From positions 76,131,056 to 76,195,055 of the forward strand of contig CM049310.1 in assembly GCA_026874595.1 (NCBI GenBank): a stretch of 64,000 nucleotides of DNA. Direction: 5' to 3'. Each line of letters starts with the position of its first letter. Position 1 is the stretch's first letter. The notes below the pieces were generated by a model. The model was not told the DNA's origin. It saw only the letters and a program-made list of their open reading frames with translations, and did not search any database. The position numbers and the translations under genes were made by a program. Of this stretch, positions 34,932-62,891 are shown piece after piece. Source of the DNA: Sipunculus nudus. Lineage: Eukaryota > Annelida > Sipuncula > Golfingiida > Sipunculidae.

Positions 34932-36180
34932 CACGAGTGGACATAATTGTCTATACAAGTTTAAGGAAATGACTGTGCATCAGGATATCCATAGTATGTA
35001 AATACTACACCAGGCTGATGTATCTATTTAGAAAAATGGCATGCATACAGTCCAGTGGAGGTACTCAGACCAAACCAAATGACTTTCTGGCTAGAAACGG
35101 TCGTCATAGTGACGACTTTTCAATAGCCTTATGATGACGTCTTTTTTGTACCCCTCATGGGGTCATGTGTAACCAGGACCACCTGGCTCAATGTCGCCCA
35201 TTTTAGGACCAAGCATTTGAGTTAAATTGGAAAGTTAAGGGCAATCCAGGTTTGATGTTAACTACAGGAACAGGTAAGGGTAAAGCTGGTGGCAGAACAC
35301 ATAACCTCCAGATCAAACTGGCCGGTTCAGGGCGTTCAATGCCGTGTTGTCCAGGGCGCATTTATTTAAGATCCAGTATATCTGGATACTGAAACAAGCT
35401 GAGGGAAGTCTGAGGTTGTAAGATTAATGGGTAACGCGGTATTAGCACGGGAATGAGTTGTTAGGCAAACTGAGTGTCAATGCATCCATCATCGTAACAA
35501 CAAGAGTGTCCGCTTTCATTCAGAACGTTAATGTGGACAATCTGGTCGGATTGACGAATATGAATGCATTATGTTTAACAGGTTTAGCCAGACCAAACAA
35601 ACCGGTTGTGGTTTTCAGATGTTTTGTGATAAAGCAGCAGTCGGCATAGTCCAAACATGGAACTTTGTCCTATGATATTTATATGACATGTACGTATGTC
35701 TGTCCAGCAGGGGAATCATGATATCATAGGAAACAAAGGTCAATGTATGGACTGAAGCCTGCATACCTCTCACCGTAAGAAAAGTCGTGAAAAAAAAGCA
35801 AAAAGGTTGGCCTGAACTCTGGAGTTATTTGTACGGGTAACATGTTAGGAAACAGAAAAAACAACAAGGCATTCGAGAGAAAACAATAACTTAAGCATCG
35901 GTCTCTACTTACCACCGCCCTCGTCCACTGCGGAAATCACTTTTTCTAAGAATCTTGAAAGCTGGCTGAATCCATGTTCCTTTCCCATTTATAAAGGGTA
36001 TACTACAGTATCCTTTGGAAACATCTGTTTCGCAAGAGATGCCAGTATAAAAGATGAACAGAGACCCGGTCATGAAACAAACGTTGTGCATGTAGTCCAC
36101 CAAAACAAACAGGGTTTCTGACTGGAGATCGTCGTCATAGTGATAAGCTTTGAACAGCATTATTATGACGTCATTTTAAA
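34932..36180. repeat. ~1.3-kb tandem unit, end of C and copy D
   Basis: Resumes the unit after the insertion and continues through the border at about 35100-35150 into copy D. The + strand cysteine-rich frame has several stops here. The - strand has a long open frame (36160 down to 35909) with a hydrophobic FMTGSLFIFYTGISC stretch, ending at a GTAAGT donor. A small MITE interrupts the unit at about 35648-35755. The right border again has ATGACGTCAT (about 36168) before sequence diverges. Confidence 0.7.
35648..35755. mobile_element. ~108-bp MITE inside unit D
   Basis: Ends are imperfect inverted repeats: AGTCCAAACATGGAACTTTG on the left and the inverse of AGTCCATACATTGACCTTTG on the right, each followed by CCTATGATAT. 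It interrupts the block that reads GCAGTCTGCATACC in unit C; flanking TCGGCAT and CCTGCAT suggest a 7-8 bp target duplication. No coding capacity. Confidence 0.7.
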
Positions 36181-36292
36181 ACCCCTCTTGAAGCATGCGC
36201 AGTAAGCACAACCTCGTTTTGTCGTGCCATGTACTGTTGCGCGCTTGAAACTAGCATGGTTCCCGACCTGCCGTGCGCTCCGCTCACAGGCA

Positions 36293-36404
36293 TAATATAT
36301 ATATATATATATATTGCTGGGAACGATGTCAACAAGTCCACGTGACAACATTTAAATGGAGTCCTCAAGGGTGTATATATATATATACACAAATATATAT
36401 ATAT

Positions 36405-36441
<37 letters not shown>

Positions 36442-36458
36442 AATATATATAAATATAT

Positions 36459-36495
<37 letters not shown>
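36293..36495. repeat. (TA)n microsatellite cluster
   Basis: Several TA tracts, some interspersed with ACAAA, at about 36293-36315, 36372-36436 and 36445-36495. Confidence 0.9.
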
Positions 36496-36498
<3 letters not shown>

Positions 36499-36564
36499 AG
36501 GTGTGTGTTAAACTATAGGCCTACACAACGATAAAGTGCTCAACTGACAGGAGCTGTAATATAT

Positions 36565-36617
36565 ATGTATAGTACAAGACTTTAACCTTTAAATTAGGTT
36601 AAAGTCTTGAACTATAC

Positions 36618-36619
<2 letters not shown>
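36565..36619. repeat. 24-bp-arm hairpin
   Basis: Arms 36565-36588 and 36596-36619 pair at 23 of 24 positions around a 7-base loop (TTAAATT). Flanked by TA microsatellites. Confidence 0.9.

Positions 36620-36629
<10 letters not shown>

Positions 36630-36701
<72 letters not shown>
36630..36701. repeat. (TA)n microsatellite
   Basis: Pure TA dinucleotide tract of about 70 bases. Confidence 0.95.
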
Positions 36702-36704
<3 letters not shown>

Positions 36705-39385
36705 CTTTGGCCAGCTGCAATCAAAGCCCGAGCACCCCCCTCCCCTTCAAGACACCTTATAAAATTTGTTCCCCCCCCCCTCCTCTTTTTTAAGGATTTT
36801 GTATCATTCTCGTTCATTTTGTTTTCCTTGTTATCTTTCTTGTTAAATTATTAATACGTCAGCTTACGTTAGCGTACGTATATCGCGTACAGAATCTGCC
36901 ATATCAAATTCAATATTAGCTAGAGCCAAAATTATTTATTGAACTGGTTACATCATATCAACCAACTAGAGCTCTATTATTATATTCCAATCAGCCCTAT
37001 TTGTTAAGCCAGCTGGAAGTGTATCCACGTTTGTTGACAAGGCTTTTGCAAACGTTGCGTTCGAAATTTGGAACAAGCTCACAGACACGCATTTGACACA
37101 TTAATGGGGGTGGGGGGGGGGGGGGGGGGGAAGGGGGAGGACATGCAAAATATGCTCAAACGACGGTTGGGGCGGGGTCCTCGGGTGCTTATTATATCGC
37201 CCCCCCCCCCCTTCCACATTGTGTCATGTGAACAAGCTCCCGTCAAGTTGACTTGATTGAATCGTTTGAAGATCAATATATTTAGGGAAGCGTATTTATA
37301 GAGGTTTCTGGTGTTTTAGAGGATGCTTATAATAAATTTTTATAAATATATTTTTAATCTATTCTATTTATTCTAATGTTTAAGTATATGTACGCCGCCT
37401 TGATAAAGCACATGCATGCTCACATAAAATTGATAATTATAATAATTGATTTTATGTTTTATGTGCATGGGTTCTTAAGATTTGGGTTATGTTATTTACT
37501 GCATGGAAAAAAGGTCGACGTCGGCATTAAATTTCTATAAAATGATATCATGAGCATTATAGAAATAATCACATGGATGATCTTTGGGTTTGCATAAACA
37601 GAACTTCTACCATCACCATTTTATATCAAATTGTATGTGACAATCCAAAATAAAATAAAATTCTAAATTCTTCCGATAATATTAAGACCAAAAGAAATCT
37701 TATAGCATAGATGAAAATTGAGAATTATGTAATTGAGGGGGGCTTAATTTTTTCAAAACATTAATTCAGTAATCAACTGTGTGTTTTCCAATATTGTTTT
37801 ATCAATTATTCATTTTCATGTCTGGAATGAAAGAAAACTTGATTATTAGTGTTGCATGCAAGTCCCCCCCCCCCCCTTTGTCATATGTAAACGTATGGTA
37901 ACTAAGGACACATAGCTGTTTGCATCTTCTTTGAAAAGATTGCTAAAACTTGTCACTATAACATAGGATTATGTTAAATAACACCTAATTAATTATAATC
38001 TTACTTAATTAATAACTTGCAACATAATTAGCCCCCCCCCCCCTTTACCGAGGAAGGACTACTAGCATGTTCCACATCTGTCCGTCCGTCGTGCCGTCCG
38101 TCTGTTCGTCCCGTTCTTTTATCAAATATATATCTAAACCCCTTGCTGCTTTTCATATACCAGATTTTACAGTCCTATTCGGCATATGACTGACGTGATT
38201 ATAACATACAGTTGGCGCCACCTCTGTTTAGCGACTTTCTACTGTCCAAAATGGTCATTTTCACTTTCCTTCAGATAAGTCAGTATATAAGAAAACTTTG
38301 GCCTTCAAAGTATATGCAAGGATTTCTCAGCGCTAGGGGAATTCAATGAATGCTATATTGCATAGAATTATTTTAAGACTGATGTCTCCACAAGACTTGC
38401 TGATCGCGAACTTTTCTTATTTCACATGTGTTCATATATGGGGCAGAATCTTTTAACCTTTATTACATGAACTCCATGTCCAATTGTTACCAATTTTTCA
38501 GATGTGTTTAATTATTTCACTGATATGTGACATTTGCCTGTACATGGAATAACTCTGGAAGCTTACTCTCGGTAAGTTATTTTCTGCTTATTCCTCAAAA
38601 AGTAAGAATATATTCAAATTTTAGCTTAAATTTATCATGATCAGCTGTATCTTTGGCACATTGAAGGGAAATTCAATGTGTGCGACTTGAAAGATTCATT
38701 TTAAAAATGCTGTCTTTATGCAAATCAAAATCTTACCAATGATAACATTTTATGATTTCAGGAGTTAACATACAAGGTGTTAAATCTAGTACCAATTATC
38801 CCAGCAACAGCTGGAGCTGTCAACATATACAAGTATATAAAATGTTGCAGGTATATTTCATGGCCATAACCACGACATCCATCTATTTTTGGTTACCTGT
38901 CCCTCGGTATCTCTTGTCCAAATCTGTCTAATATACAAATTACATCCCCATTGCTCCCAGTTAAAACATGGTCATTAGAATAACTAAATAGCTAATCATG
39001 CATATTTTTAAAATCCAGTTTGTATACTTTGCAAGTATTTTGGATTTAAAAGGGGTTCTTGCCACGGTTTGGGGATATTTGTGTATCACTGATGCCACAC
39101 TTTCTAAGTTAAACACATGGCGGGGGACTCTTTTTGCCTCTTGGCCCTTGTTCTGCATGAAGTGGAAATAAAATATATGTATTTTACTGAAAAAGGGTAA
39201 AGGTGAAGACGCTTTAAATGCAACTGCTCATGCATGGTTATCTCTACAAGGCCAATATGATAAATAAAACATTAAACCCATCCGATATTTGTTGAGATGA
39301 TCATCTGAAAAGTACTAATTAAGGGATACAAAATAATTATATATTTTTTTTATGTTTTTTCCAGCATCTCATCGACACTGGTTTG
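36702..39385. other. intergenic, no gene recognised
   Basis: Holds homopolymers (C10 36771-36780, G19 37112-37130, C12 37200-37211, C13 37864-37876, C12 38032-38043) and a repeat fragment with CTGTCCGTCCGTCGTGCCGTCC and TTGGCGCCACCTCTG (about 38075-38227). No exon is supported. Confidence 0.5.
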
Positions 39386-39390
39386 TTTGA

Positions 39391-39421
39391 ATATATATAT
39401 AAATATATATAAATATATATA

Positions 39422-39464
<43 letters not shown>
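39391..39464. repeat. (TA)n microsatellite
   Basis: Interrupted then pure TA tract. Confidence 0.95.
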
Positions 39465-39466
<2 letters not shown>

Positions 39467-40049
39467 CAAGATGGCACCTTAAATCATGTTCAATGGGTAC
39501 TGATTACCAGGATGAATTCGAATAAGGTGTTTTGTTCATTCATAATAGTAGTACAAATGTACCTCCAATCTCATGTACAAGATAAAACTGTCCATTATCT
39601 GTGGACATGCAAAATTGCAGTTCATACACATCAAACAACTCCTGAGAGACAGGGTTGGTTTTCTACTGGACAGAATGGTCTTTCTGCACTAACCAGGGCA
39701 GAATTAGGCCTATGACAGAAACCTTTTCAACTGGACAGAAATAGATTTCTGCTGGACAGAAAAAGAGGATAAGGGAGAGAAACCTGTATTTGTGCCTCGG
39801 TACTAAATTCTTAAAGATTTATCATTTAAATATATAATGTTTGTATAAAATATATGCATGTTGTTCCTGCCAAGTTTTGAACAAGAATTTGTCAAAATAC
39901 ATTGAAATATCATATTTCCTTCTTCACTCATTGACCATATATACATAATAGTAATAATACTAAAATTTAATACTAATATAGTATTAGAAAATTACAGCCT
40001 TTCAAATTCAGAGTAACAGTAACAGACAGAAAATATCCTTCACAATAGC

Positions 40050-40578
40050 TTACTTTAAAAAAAAAATCGCACAAGACATGGAAGTTAACAAAGACATTAG
40101 TCAAAATATACGCCTATAGCTGCATGCATGCACTATAACCCGTACTATACATGGAGAAGTATGACATGTGCACATTTATCATTAATCGGTAAAGAAACAA
40201 TACAGCGCTGAACAAATAAAGTTGTTTCTTCCCGCCTGTTAACTTTCTAACAGTCATGAGCTGTCATTCGAGCAATCACAATCTTCCCTGTTTTATGAGC
40301 AATAAACAAATGAAAACTAACGAAAACCACGTTAAAGTCCTGTTTTCATCTTTATCCACAAAGGCAAGACACAATTATATTTAAATACCTCCAATAGCAT
40401 GTTAACACGTAACCTCTGCCCCGTCCGATTTTGTTAAAAATATATTCCGGGATGACAATATTTTCCAGCCGGACATGCGCATTAGCAACCTAACGGGCTG
40501 ACTACAGACGTATGATTTTATCTGAGGGCTGTACCACACAATAGTAAAAGGGCTATTTTTACATACCACTGACGCCTG
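40050..40578. repeat. duplicated segment, copy 2 (copy 1 at 20015-20465 and 21345-21425)
   Basis: Colinear with copy 1 through landmarks GTCAAAATATACGCCTA, GATACAGCGCTGAAC-like, CATGCGCATTAGCAACCTAA and GGGCT(A/G)TTTTTACA...CCACTGACGCCTGTC. It lacks the SINE-bearing ~880 bases of copy 1. No coding frame is shared, so the nature of the duplicate is unknown. Confidence 0.8.
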
Positions 40579-40618
40579 TCACACATGCATGGTACATAAT
40601 GATAAGACGTATGTGTGG

Positions 40619-40623
<5 letters not shown>

Positions 40624-40661
<38 letters not shown>
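40624..40661. repeat. (TA)n microsatellite
   Basis: Pure TA tract. Confidence 0.95.
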
Positions 40662-40664
<3 letters not shown>

Positions 40665-41141
40665 TGCCTTAATTGGTAAAGTTGAATACATCTGTACTGA
40701 GACTGTAAAGCCTTAACATCACAGTAACAGATCAGGTGCAGAAACGGGTCAAACAGCCTGGAACAGGCACCGGAAATTTGTGTGAAAGCGACCCAAAGGT
40801 ATTACTTTCGGCCCACCGGATCATAACCCCACAGGTATCAATAAATTGTTTTTCGCTCAGCCTTCCCCTGTAACAGATTGTGCCATATTTCCTCGTGTGT
40901 TGTTTTAAGTGTTGGTTGATCTTTTAAATAAAAATGCCAAGTTGTAAATATTGCTAACAAAAGAATTATTTATTTCGGGTGAAATTCCTGTTTCTTGGAG
41001 TTATACCCAAAACAAACTATATATGATTCTATGCAGCAGTTAAATATTATTGTTTATATTTAAAAATTGAAACTTCTCAATATCCGCTAAATACCATGAG
41101 AAAAATCTTCTTGAAAATTCTATCATTTCTATCATAATCTT

Positions 41142-41220
<79 letters not shown>
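41142..41220. repeat. (CT)n(CA)n compound microsatellite
   Basis: CT repeats to about 41186 followed by CA repeats to about 41220. Confidence 0.95.
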
Positions 41221-41222
<2 letters not shown>

Positions 41223-41299
41223 TATCTGAGCGGAAATGCGCTACGTTCCCAACATTTGATCAATTTTCCAACCCTGAGCATTTTAAATCCGTCCATTAT

Positions 41300-41548
41300 G
41301 AATATAGTCACTTCTGGCGGCGCCCGGAAAGAAATATTTCCAAATGACGTCATTCCTTGCAAAACAGGTGTTGGCGCGTACAGGCGCGACGTTACCCTAG
41401 TTTACTAAGTTAATATAGGTTGTACATGCATTGTGTGTTACGTGCTAGCATCCACAGGTGTGAACTTTTTTTGCAACTAATGAGCTGATAATACGTTAAT
41501 ACGCGATCCTTTGACGAAGCGTGAATGTAGCGCACGAGAGAAAACATC
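41300..41548 (+). promoter_or_regulatory. candidate CpG-rich promoter of the aquaporin gene
   Basis: Richer in CpG than the surroundings, with GGCGGCGCCCGG (about 41318), a CRE-like ATGACGTCAT (41345-41354) and GGCGCG motifs near 41373-41385. It precedes a probable first exon that ends at a consensus donor (CAG|GTAAGA, 41992/41993). Promoter activity is inferred from composition and position only. Confidence 0.35.
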
Positions 41549-41992
41549 TTGACAATTGGAGCACACAGCGCTGGGGGTTACGTGTTTGAAGAGAGGGCAC
41601 CCATTATACAGAAAGCCCCATCATGTCAAAACACCGGTCTATCACCTTACGTTTACAGGCTCGGTCTGTGGAGAATGTTAATGTTCAGCTGTCGACCCCA
41701 CTGCAACTCCAGCAAGATTCCCCGCGAGCCGCAAAGGTCCAACACACCCGCGACCACAGACTTACATCGCTCCGCAAGCAAACACCAATACACGGGACTC
41801 ATTCGGTTGAAATTGAGACGGGGCTACAAACAGTGGGGCGGCACGTACGGTTTAAACCATCCCCTTTCTGATGAGACGGTATACCTGTCATATGTGACCG
41901 GGTCAAGGGGGCGGATCCATTATTTTAGAAACGGGGTTCTAATCAGGGGGTATCCTATGACAGTTCAAGGAGGGGGAGGAATCTTATAGCAG
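41549..41992 (+). other. probable 5' UTR exon of the aquaporin gene
   Basis: Ends at CAG|GTAAGATA, a near-perfect donor. The exon that begins at 42733 after a pyrimidine-rich acceptor would follow. The frame that would join in phase with the aquaporin is closed by TAG at 41987-41989, so this exon should be untranslated. It contains an 82-codon upstream frame (41623-41871, starting MSKHRSITLR) and other ATGs. The 5' boundary is not known; 41549 is only a lower guess. The open frame of 146 codons over this exon has no recognisable domain. Confidence 0.4.
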
Positions 41993-42732
41993 GTAAGATA
42001 AAAGTTTGGGGGGGGGGGGGCGTGCTAGTAACTGCTACGTCAAATATCAATGGTGGATCAAATGGACGTGTGTGTGTGTTTGGGGGGGGGGGGGCGGGGG
42101 TACCATCCTTAGTGAAAAGGGGGCGTGTCCCATATTGAGTAGACGTCCACGAATAATTTGTCTTTGACAATTAAGATACATTCGTAAAACAAGAGGTCTG
42201 TCCGACAGTTAAATAAGTAAGAACTTTTAAGGTTAAGTTTGGTGCAATATAACTACTATATATTCGATAATGGACCGTTCTATCGTAAAAATACTTTAGT
42301 ACCCAATATCTTTAATTTTGAATTTTCAAATGACCCAAACTCTTAAATTATATTTATAACACATAAACCATGCGTATAATATCTTTCTTAACACTTCGTT
42401 TTACATTGTTGAATAATGAATAGTCATTTATAACATTGCTCTTATATTGCAAATTAACCGTTGCGATTTTCTTTTATGTCTTAAGTGCTTTTAGCACGCT
42501 ATGCCTGATATATGACATTTGGTGAAAGATCCGGGAGGAAAATGGAATCAGAAGCAGGAATGGCCCGAGGGTTGTGAATGATACTGTTGAAAAGATGCTG
42601 CCAGCTGGCCTGGCTCTCAACTACCATTGCAGCTCAGTGTCAGTAAATATCATAGCCTTACTCTGGTAGATCTCATAATGTCGCTCGCGGCTACATGTAG
42701 ACCTCTTTATCTTTTTACGTCGGATCTTACAG

Positions 42733-58673
<15,941 letters not shown>

Positions 58674-58700
58674 CATTACTGATACTGATTACCTAGACTG

Positions 58701-58740
58701 AGTTGTGGCTCTGTTTACTAAATAGAACAGAGCCACAACT
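58701..58740 (+). promoter_or_regulatory. perfect 15-bp hairpin in the 3' UTR of aquaporin exon b
   Basis: Arms AGTTGTGGCTCTGTT (58701-58715) and its exact inverse (58726-58740) enclose a 10-base loop, 27 bases after the stop codon. It may be an RNA structure or the remains of a tiny inverted-repeat element. Confidence 0.6.
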
Positions 58741-58959
58741 GGGTCTAACTTATTACCAAATGCATTTCAAATGCCTCCCTTTCATTTCTCATACTTTCAA
58801 TAACTGGCTATTAAGTCACAGTCCCCGCCGCTGTTCTTGTTAAAAATTAACATTCAGAGAAGTACAACGTTTCGATACGTAACTCGGCTTGGGAATGACT
58901 CAATAATATACCGATTATCAAGAAAAAGACAATGTTGAGATTTTCAAACGATGGCGATA

Positions 58960-59490
58960 CCTTAGAAACTGAAAATAAAAAAGGTGACGGACAGGGCCAA
59001 AGGTTCCCTTCATTTTGATTTCTTTCAAGAACTGAAAGATAAAAATTGACGCTCGCAAACCTGACCGAAATGTTCATTTTCATATACAAAGCTTTCAAGA
59101 ATTGAAGAAAGGCATACTCGCTGACCTGTGGCACCTATATGTTTTCCTGAAGTAAAATCATAACCGTGTTTTTCTTACAAGAACTGAAAATAGAGTTCTC
59201 ACTGTGCCGGACCTGTTTCAAACTGAAAATTAAAAAAAAAAAAAAAACACACACACACAATCGAAGACCTGCCCTAGTGTTTCTTTTGACGATCTATGCT
59301 TTTCAAGAACTGAGAATTAAAAATTTCTCAATCGCTGACCTGTCCGAAATGTTCTTTTTAATGTCTCATGAACTGAAATTAATAATCATACCCACATACC
59401 CGCCAAAAAATGCTTCCAAGAACTGATAAGTCAACGTTACAGACCTGACGCAAATCTTTCCCTTTGTTTTCTTTTGAGAACTGAATGTTT
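58960..59490. repeat. diverged minisatellite, CAAGAACTGA units
   Basis: CAAGAACTGAAAAT-like phrases recur at about 59026, 59096, 59178, 59303, 59367, 59416 and 59477, with GACCTGTCCGAAATGTTC between them, at roughly 50-120 base spacing. Located just 3' of the aquaporin gene. Confidence 0.65.
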
Positions 59491-60655
59491 TCTTTCTATT
59501 TTTCGAAAACAAATATTATTTGGAATCACAGTCCAAAAACCTTTTCCATCCTTTCAAAAGGACGCAGTTTAAGACCACCATGCACGCCAAGTGATGGGTC
59601 CCAGTATTACAAATGTTTTAGGATACGTTTCTTAGCATTGTTACGAAACAATCTATATTAATTTTTTTGTCTCCAAAAAAAAGAAGCGTCCAGGAACACC
59701 CCGTTGTATATGTTCACCAATTAACTAATGTAATACCAAAATTTTGAGTACAGTTAGAATCTATTTACACATTTATGCATTGGCTGTGTTAATATATAAA
59801 ATGCATCTTTTTTTAAGGAAAATTTCTAGAAGTTGAGGGGGGGGGGGGGGTAAAAGCCATTCTTTCTATCTTTTCTGATGTTCGCTGTCGGTTCATCTTT
59901 CAGTATAAATAACTCCAAAATGTTTTATTTATTATCAGTGAATGGTTTAAGTTTAATTCATAGAGAACTACTACCTTAAAAAATGTGTTATTCCATATAT
60001 ATGTCTCTTAGTTCTATTCCGAAATAAGTCATTAATCCCAAGTTATGGTATTAACACGAATGCAACTGGAGCCAGAAAGGAGAACTTGAGTCGGCAACTC
60101 TCGAACGTACCTGCAGTTTTCAAGATGTTATGAATATTAGTTAAGTCATGAATATGAAATATTTAAAAAAAATGACGGATGGACACAGGCACACCACGCG
60201 AGCCTATATGCATGGGTGCGATAGCTGATGTCGAAGATTTATAAGTCACATATAATTGAGTAAATCACCAAAATGTACCAATTGTTTATGCATAACCCGA
60301 GTCCAGTCCACCAGATCCAATCTGGGACGGGTTTGCTTAAAGATCTGAGAATCTCACTTTTTTTCTGTTTTAAAGAATAAATGTCAAATCAAGATTGTAT
60401 AGATTCCTTTTACATGGGTTTGTGTTTTGTAATATGTGTTATGCCGCACATAGCGAAGAAACTGAAGTCGCTTTTATAAATTACTGTATTAAATTCCATT
60501 TACTATATGCTGTCTGTGCTTTTTCCATACAATTTCCATATCTATTTCCAGAAATTCTGAAATACAAATTATAACGTTTGTCAGTAATTGAAACACGCGT
60601 ATGTTCTTTTACATTGGCATCAAGTATATGATTATATCAATCAATATATTATTTA
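59491..60655. other. intergenic, no recognised features
   Basis: Contains a G14 tract at 59837-59850. No gene supported. Confidence 0.5.
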
Positions 60656-61528
60656 CGGTAGAGCGCCGTTTTTCCGAAAGCGTCGGGGGACAAGCTATTC
60701 TTTCGGAAATACGAATTTTCGGAAAATAGGTCAGGGGACAAGCGGCAATTTCGTATGACAGTTAATAATCAATTTGATGCCATTTACCTTAGCGAACACC
60801 GTGTTTTTTTCACCGGAATGAAAGGTCAAATGACATCGCCATTGGTGTAGTTTCTTGAACGTCAACAGGCAGCGCCAAAGCGGCACACGCTAAACGAGTG
60901 CACGGCATGGGAATAAAAGTTTTTGAACGATCGTAGAGCGTCATCAACCTATAACGCCGTCGGTTTCCTCTTCTTTGACTCCATATCTCTGACAGGTAAC
61001 AGCAAGACGAACGTGTTTAAGTATGTACTTCTTGACAAAGTGAAATGATGAATAAGCTGAATAGCAGCGACTTTAGTAGATGACACAATTGCTCTTGGGA
61101 ATGGACTGCTTTGGCCTCCCACATAATACTTTTCGAGGACAGCGATGTATGAAGGATACCTCACCAATGTCTATGCGAGTAAACTGCTCAGCTGTAGGCC
61201 TGCCATCCTAGCCCAAACATAAGAACAATGCTTGCTTGAGTACAAACGGATAATCTGGATAATCTGCTCCGCTATTATCTGAGGGTATAAGGAGACTAGC
61301 GTTGCGGAACTAGCTGTAGTTTTCACACCTTTGCCAGGCGACAACATTGGCCCAGAACTAATTAATTAAGGTCACCACTGGGGTTAAACACAAGACTGCA
61401 GGTCCTTTTGACTCGTAATTAAAAAAATAAAAATTGAAGTATTACGAATAAATTTTCGGTTTCCGATTTTAAATTTCGGAAAAACGAATTTCTGGCAATT
61501 CGGCATTCGGAAAAACGGCGCTCTACTG
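60656..61528. mobile_element. pogo/Tigger-like element, non-autonomous, 873 bp
   Basis: Ends are inverted repeats beginning C(G/A)GTAGAGCGCCGTTTTTCC and followed by further TTCGGAAA-type motifs; TA flanks both sides (60654-60655, 61529-61530). The CAGTAGAG... start and TA target site fit pogo/Tigger elements. On the - strand a frame that includes MESKKRKPTAL (about 60950-60985) recalls the basic start of pogo transposases but stops at once, so only a remnant is present. Confidence 0.65.
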
Positions 61529-62490
61529 TACTAATAATATAAACAATACTGATATTTGAGATATAACCAATATAAAATATAAAGAAAGACATAAAAGTAA
61601 AATACGTGTAACAGTATGTACTATAACTGTAAATCACATGGATGTGCTGAATAAATCTCAGATTTATAATATATACTAGAGATATACAATAAAACTCTGA
61701 TCGCGTGGAAAGGTCGATATCGAGATAGTTTGAGATTCTAAACTGCAATTCTGAATCGGCATTAATAATTTTCAAATATTTTCATTTCCAGCTTGTTTGC
61801 CAAAGGTTCATGGGAATCTGGGAACTCCTTAAAATTGTACTAGAACAGATTTTATAGGCACGCGCCCATACTTTTTTCATGATTAGTTCTTCAATTGACA
61901 CATGAATCGCTTTCTCACAAAGATGTACACCTTAGTTCAATTTGAACGCTAGCTTTACCACTTTTTGTCAATATCTGAATTACAGTGAGCACGAAGCAAA
62001 AACTATCCCTTTGTTTAACCACTCACTGCATGTCTCAAATGTAGGCCTAACCACTTCTTGATTTACATGGGAAATCAGGGAACATCAGCGTTACAACAAA
62101 GGTATGGAAAACTAAAGCCATGCGTCTTAGTATATAAAAAGGAAATGTAATAAAAATAAGGAGTGTTCCTTCATTTTCGCGAACGATAATTTTTGTCAAT
62201 AATCAACCTTGGAAAGAAGTATTTTGCACACCGTAACATCAATAAGGCAAAAAAAAAGTTATGGTTCTGAAGATGTGTTAAGGCCTCCAAGCGCTCCAGT
62301 TTGAAGGGTCTTAGATCCGTTCCCTGGGCACTGCCTTTAGGCGTAAATTTCTTATTATAGTTAAAGCGGAAGCTGCCACTAAGCCAAGCAAAGGGTCAAG
62401 AGTCATTCCAGCCACCAGCATGTCCAGGGAGGCAAACAAGAGAAGAATTTGAGGAGACCGAAGAGCAACAGCATCCACAGACAATATACA
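61529..62490. other. intergenic, no recognised gene
   Basis: AT-rich. At 62246-62272 a single end of the Harbinger-like MITE family (GGC plus A-run, TTATGGTTCT) is present without its partner. Confidence 0.5.
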
Positions 62491-62883
62491 CAGTGGCGTC
62501 AATTTAACTTTCAGGGTAGGGGGTTGAGTCACACACACACACACACATATACATATATATATATTCGTATTTAGCGTTTGTTTGACACATTCTAAATATA
62601 AATACTTAATCACATTTTAAATATATAACAATTAAGTATAATTTTTTTTTATATCAGGTATTATGTTTCCAGTAAAGGTTAGTTCTGAAACAGGTTTAAC
62701 TATAATGTTGATTGAAAATTTATAAATGAACCAATTTTTTTATTATATTTATGGATATGTTTCATTTGCATATATCATTATTCTCTGAATAGTGTGGGGA
62801 TGATTATATTGACCCCCCCCCCTCCCTAAAGATTGGGGGATATAACCCCCCTCCTCCCCTTTAGGGGCCTACTGACGCCCTTG
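62491..62883. mobile_element. hAT-like non-autonomous element
   Basis: Left end CAGTGGCGTCA and right end TGACGCCCTTG are short inverted repeats of hAT type. Flanks AATATACA and CATGTACA agree at six of eight positions, a possible decayed 8-bp target duplication. A second left end is at 63354 (CAGTGGCGTTAATTTTACC) without a matching right end. Contains a CA microsatellite; no transposase. Confidence 0.5.
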
Positions 62884-62891
62884 CATGTACA

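Noticed and set aside
41549-41989. A 146-codon protein gene
   Set aside because: It starts at a TTG codon, has no recognisable domain, and lies in a probable 5' UTR exon ending at a donor.
60949-61167. An intact pogo transposase gene
   Set aside because: The frame is 72 codons, closes right after the basic start-like segment, and contains no DDE domain.
62311-62613. A 100-codon - strand membrane protein
   Set aside because: The frame crosses the hAT-like element end and a CA microsatellite and has no splice or start context.
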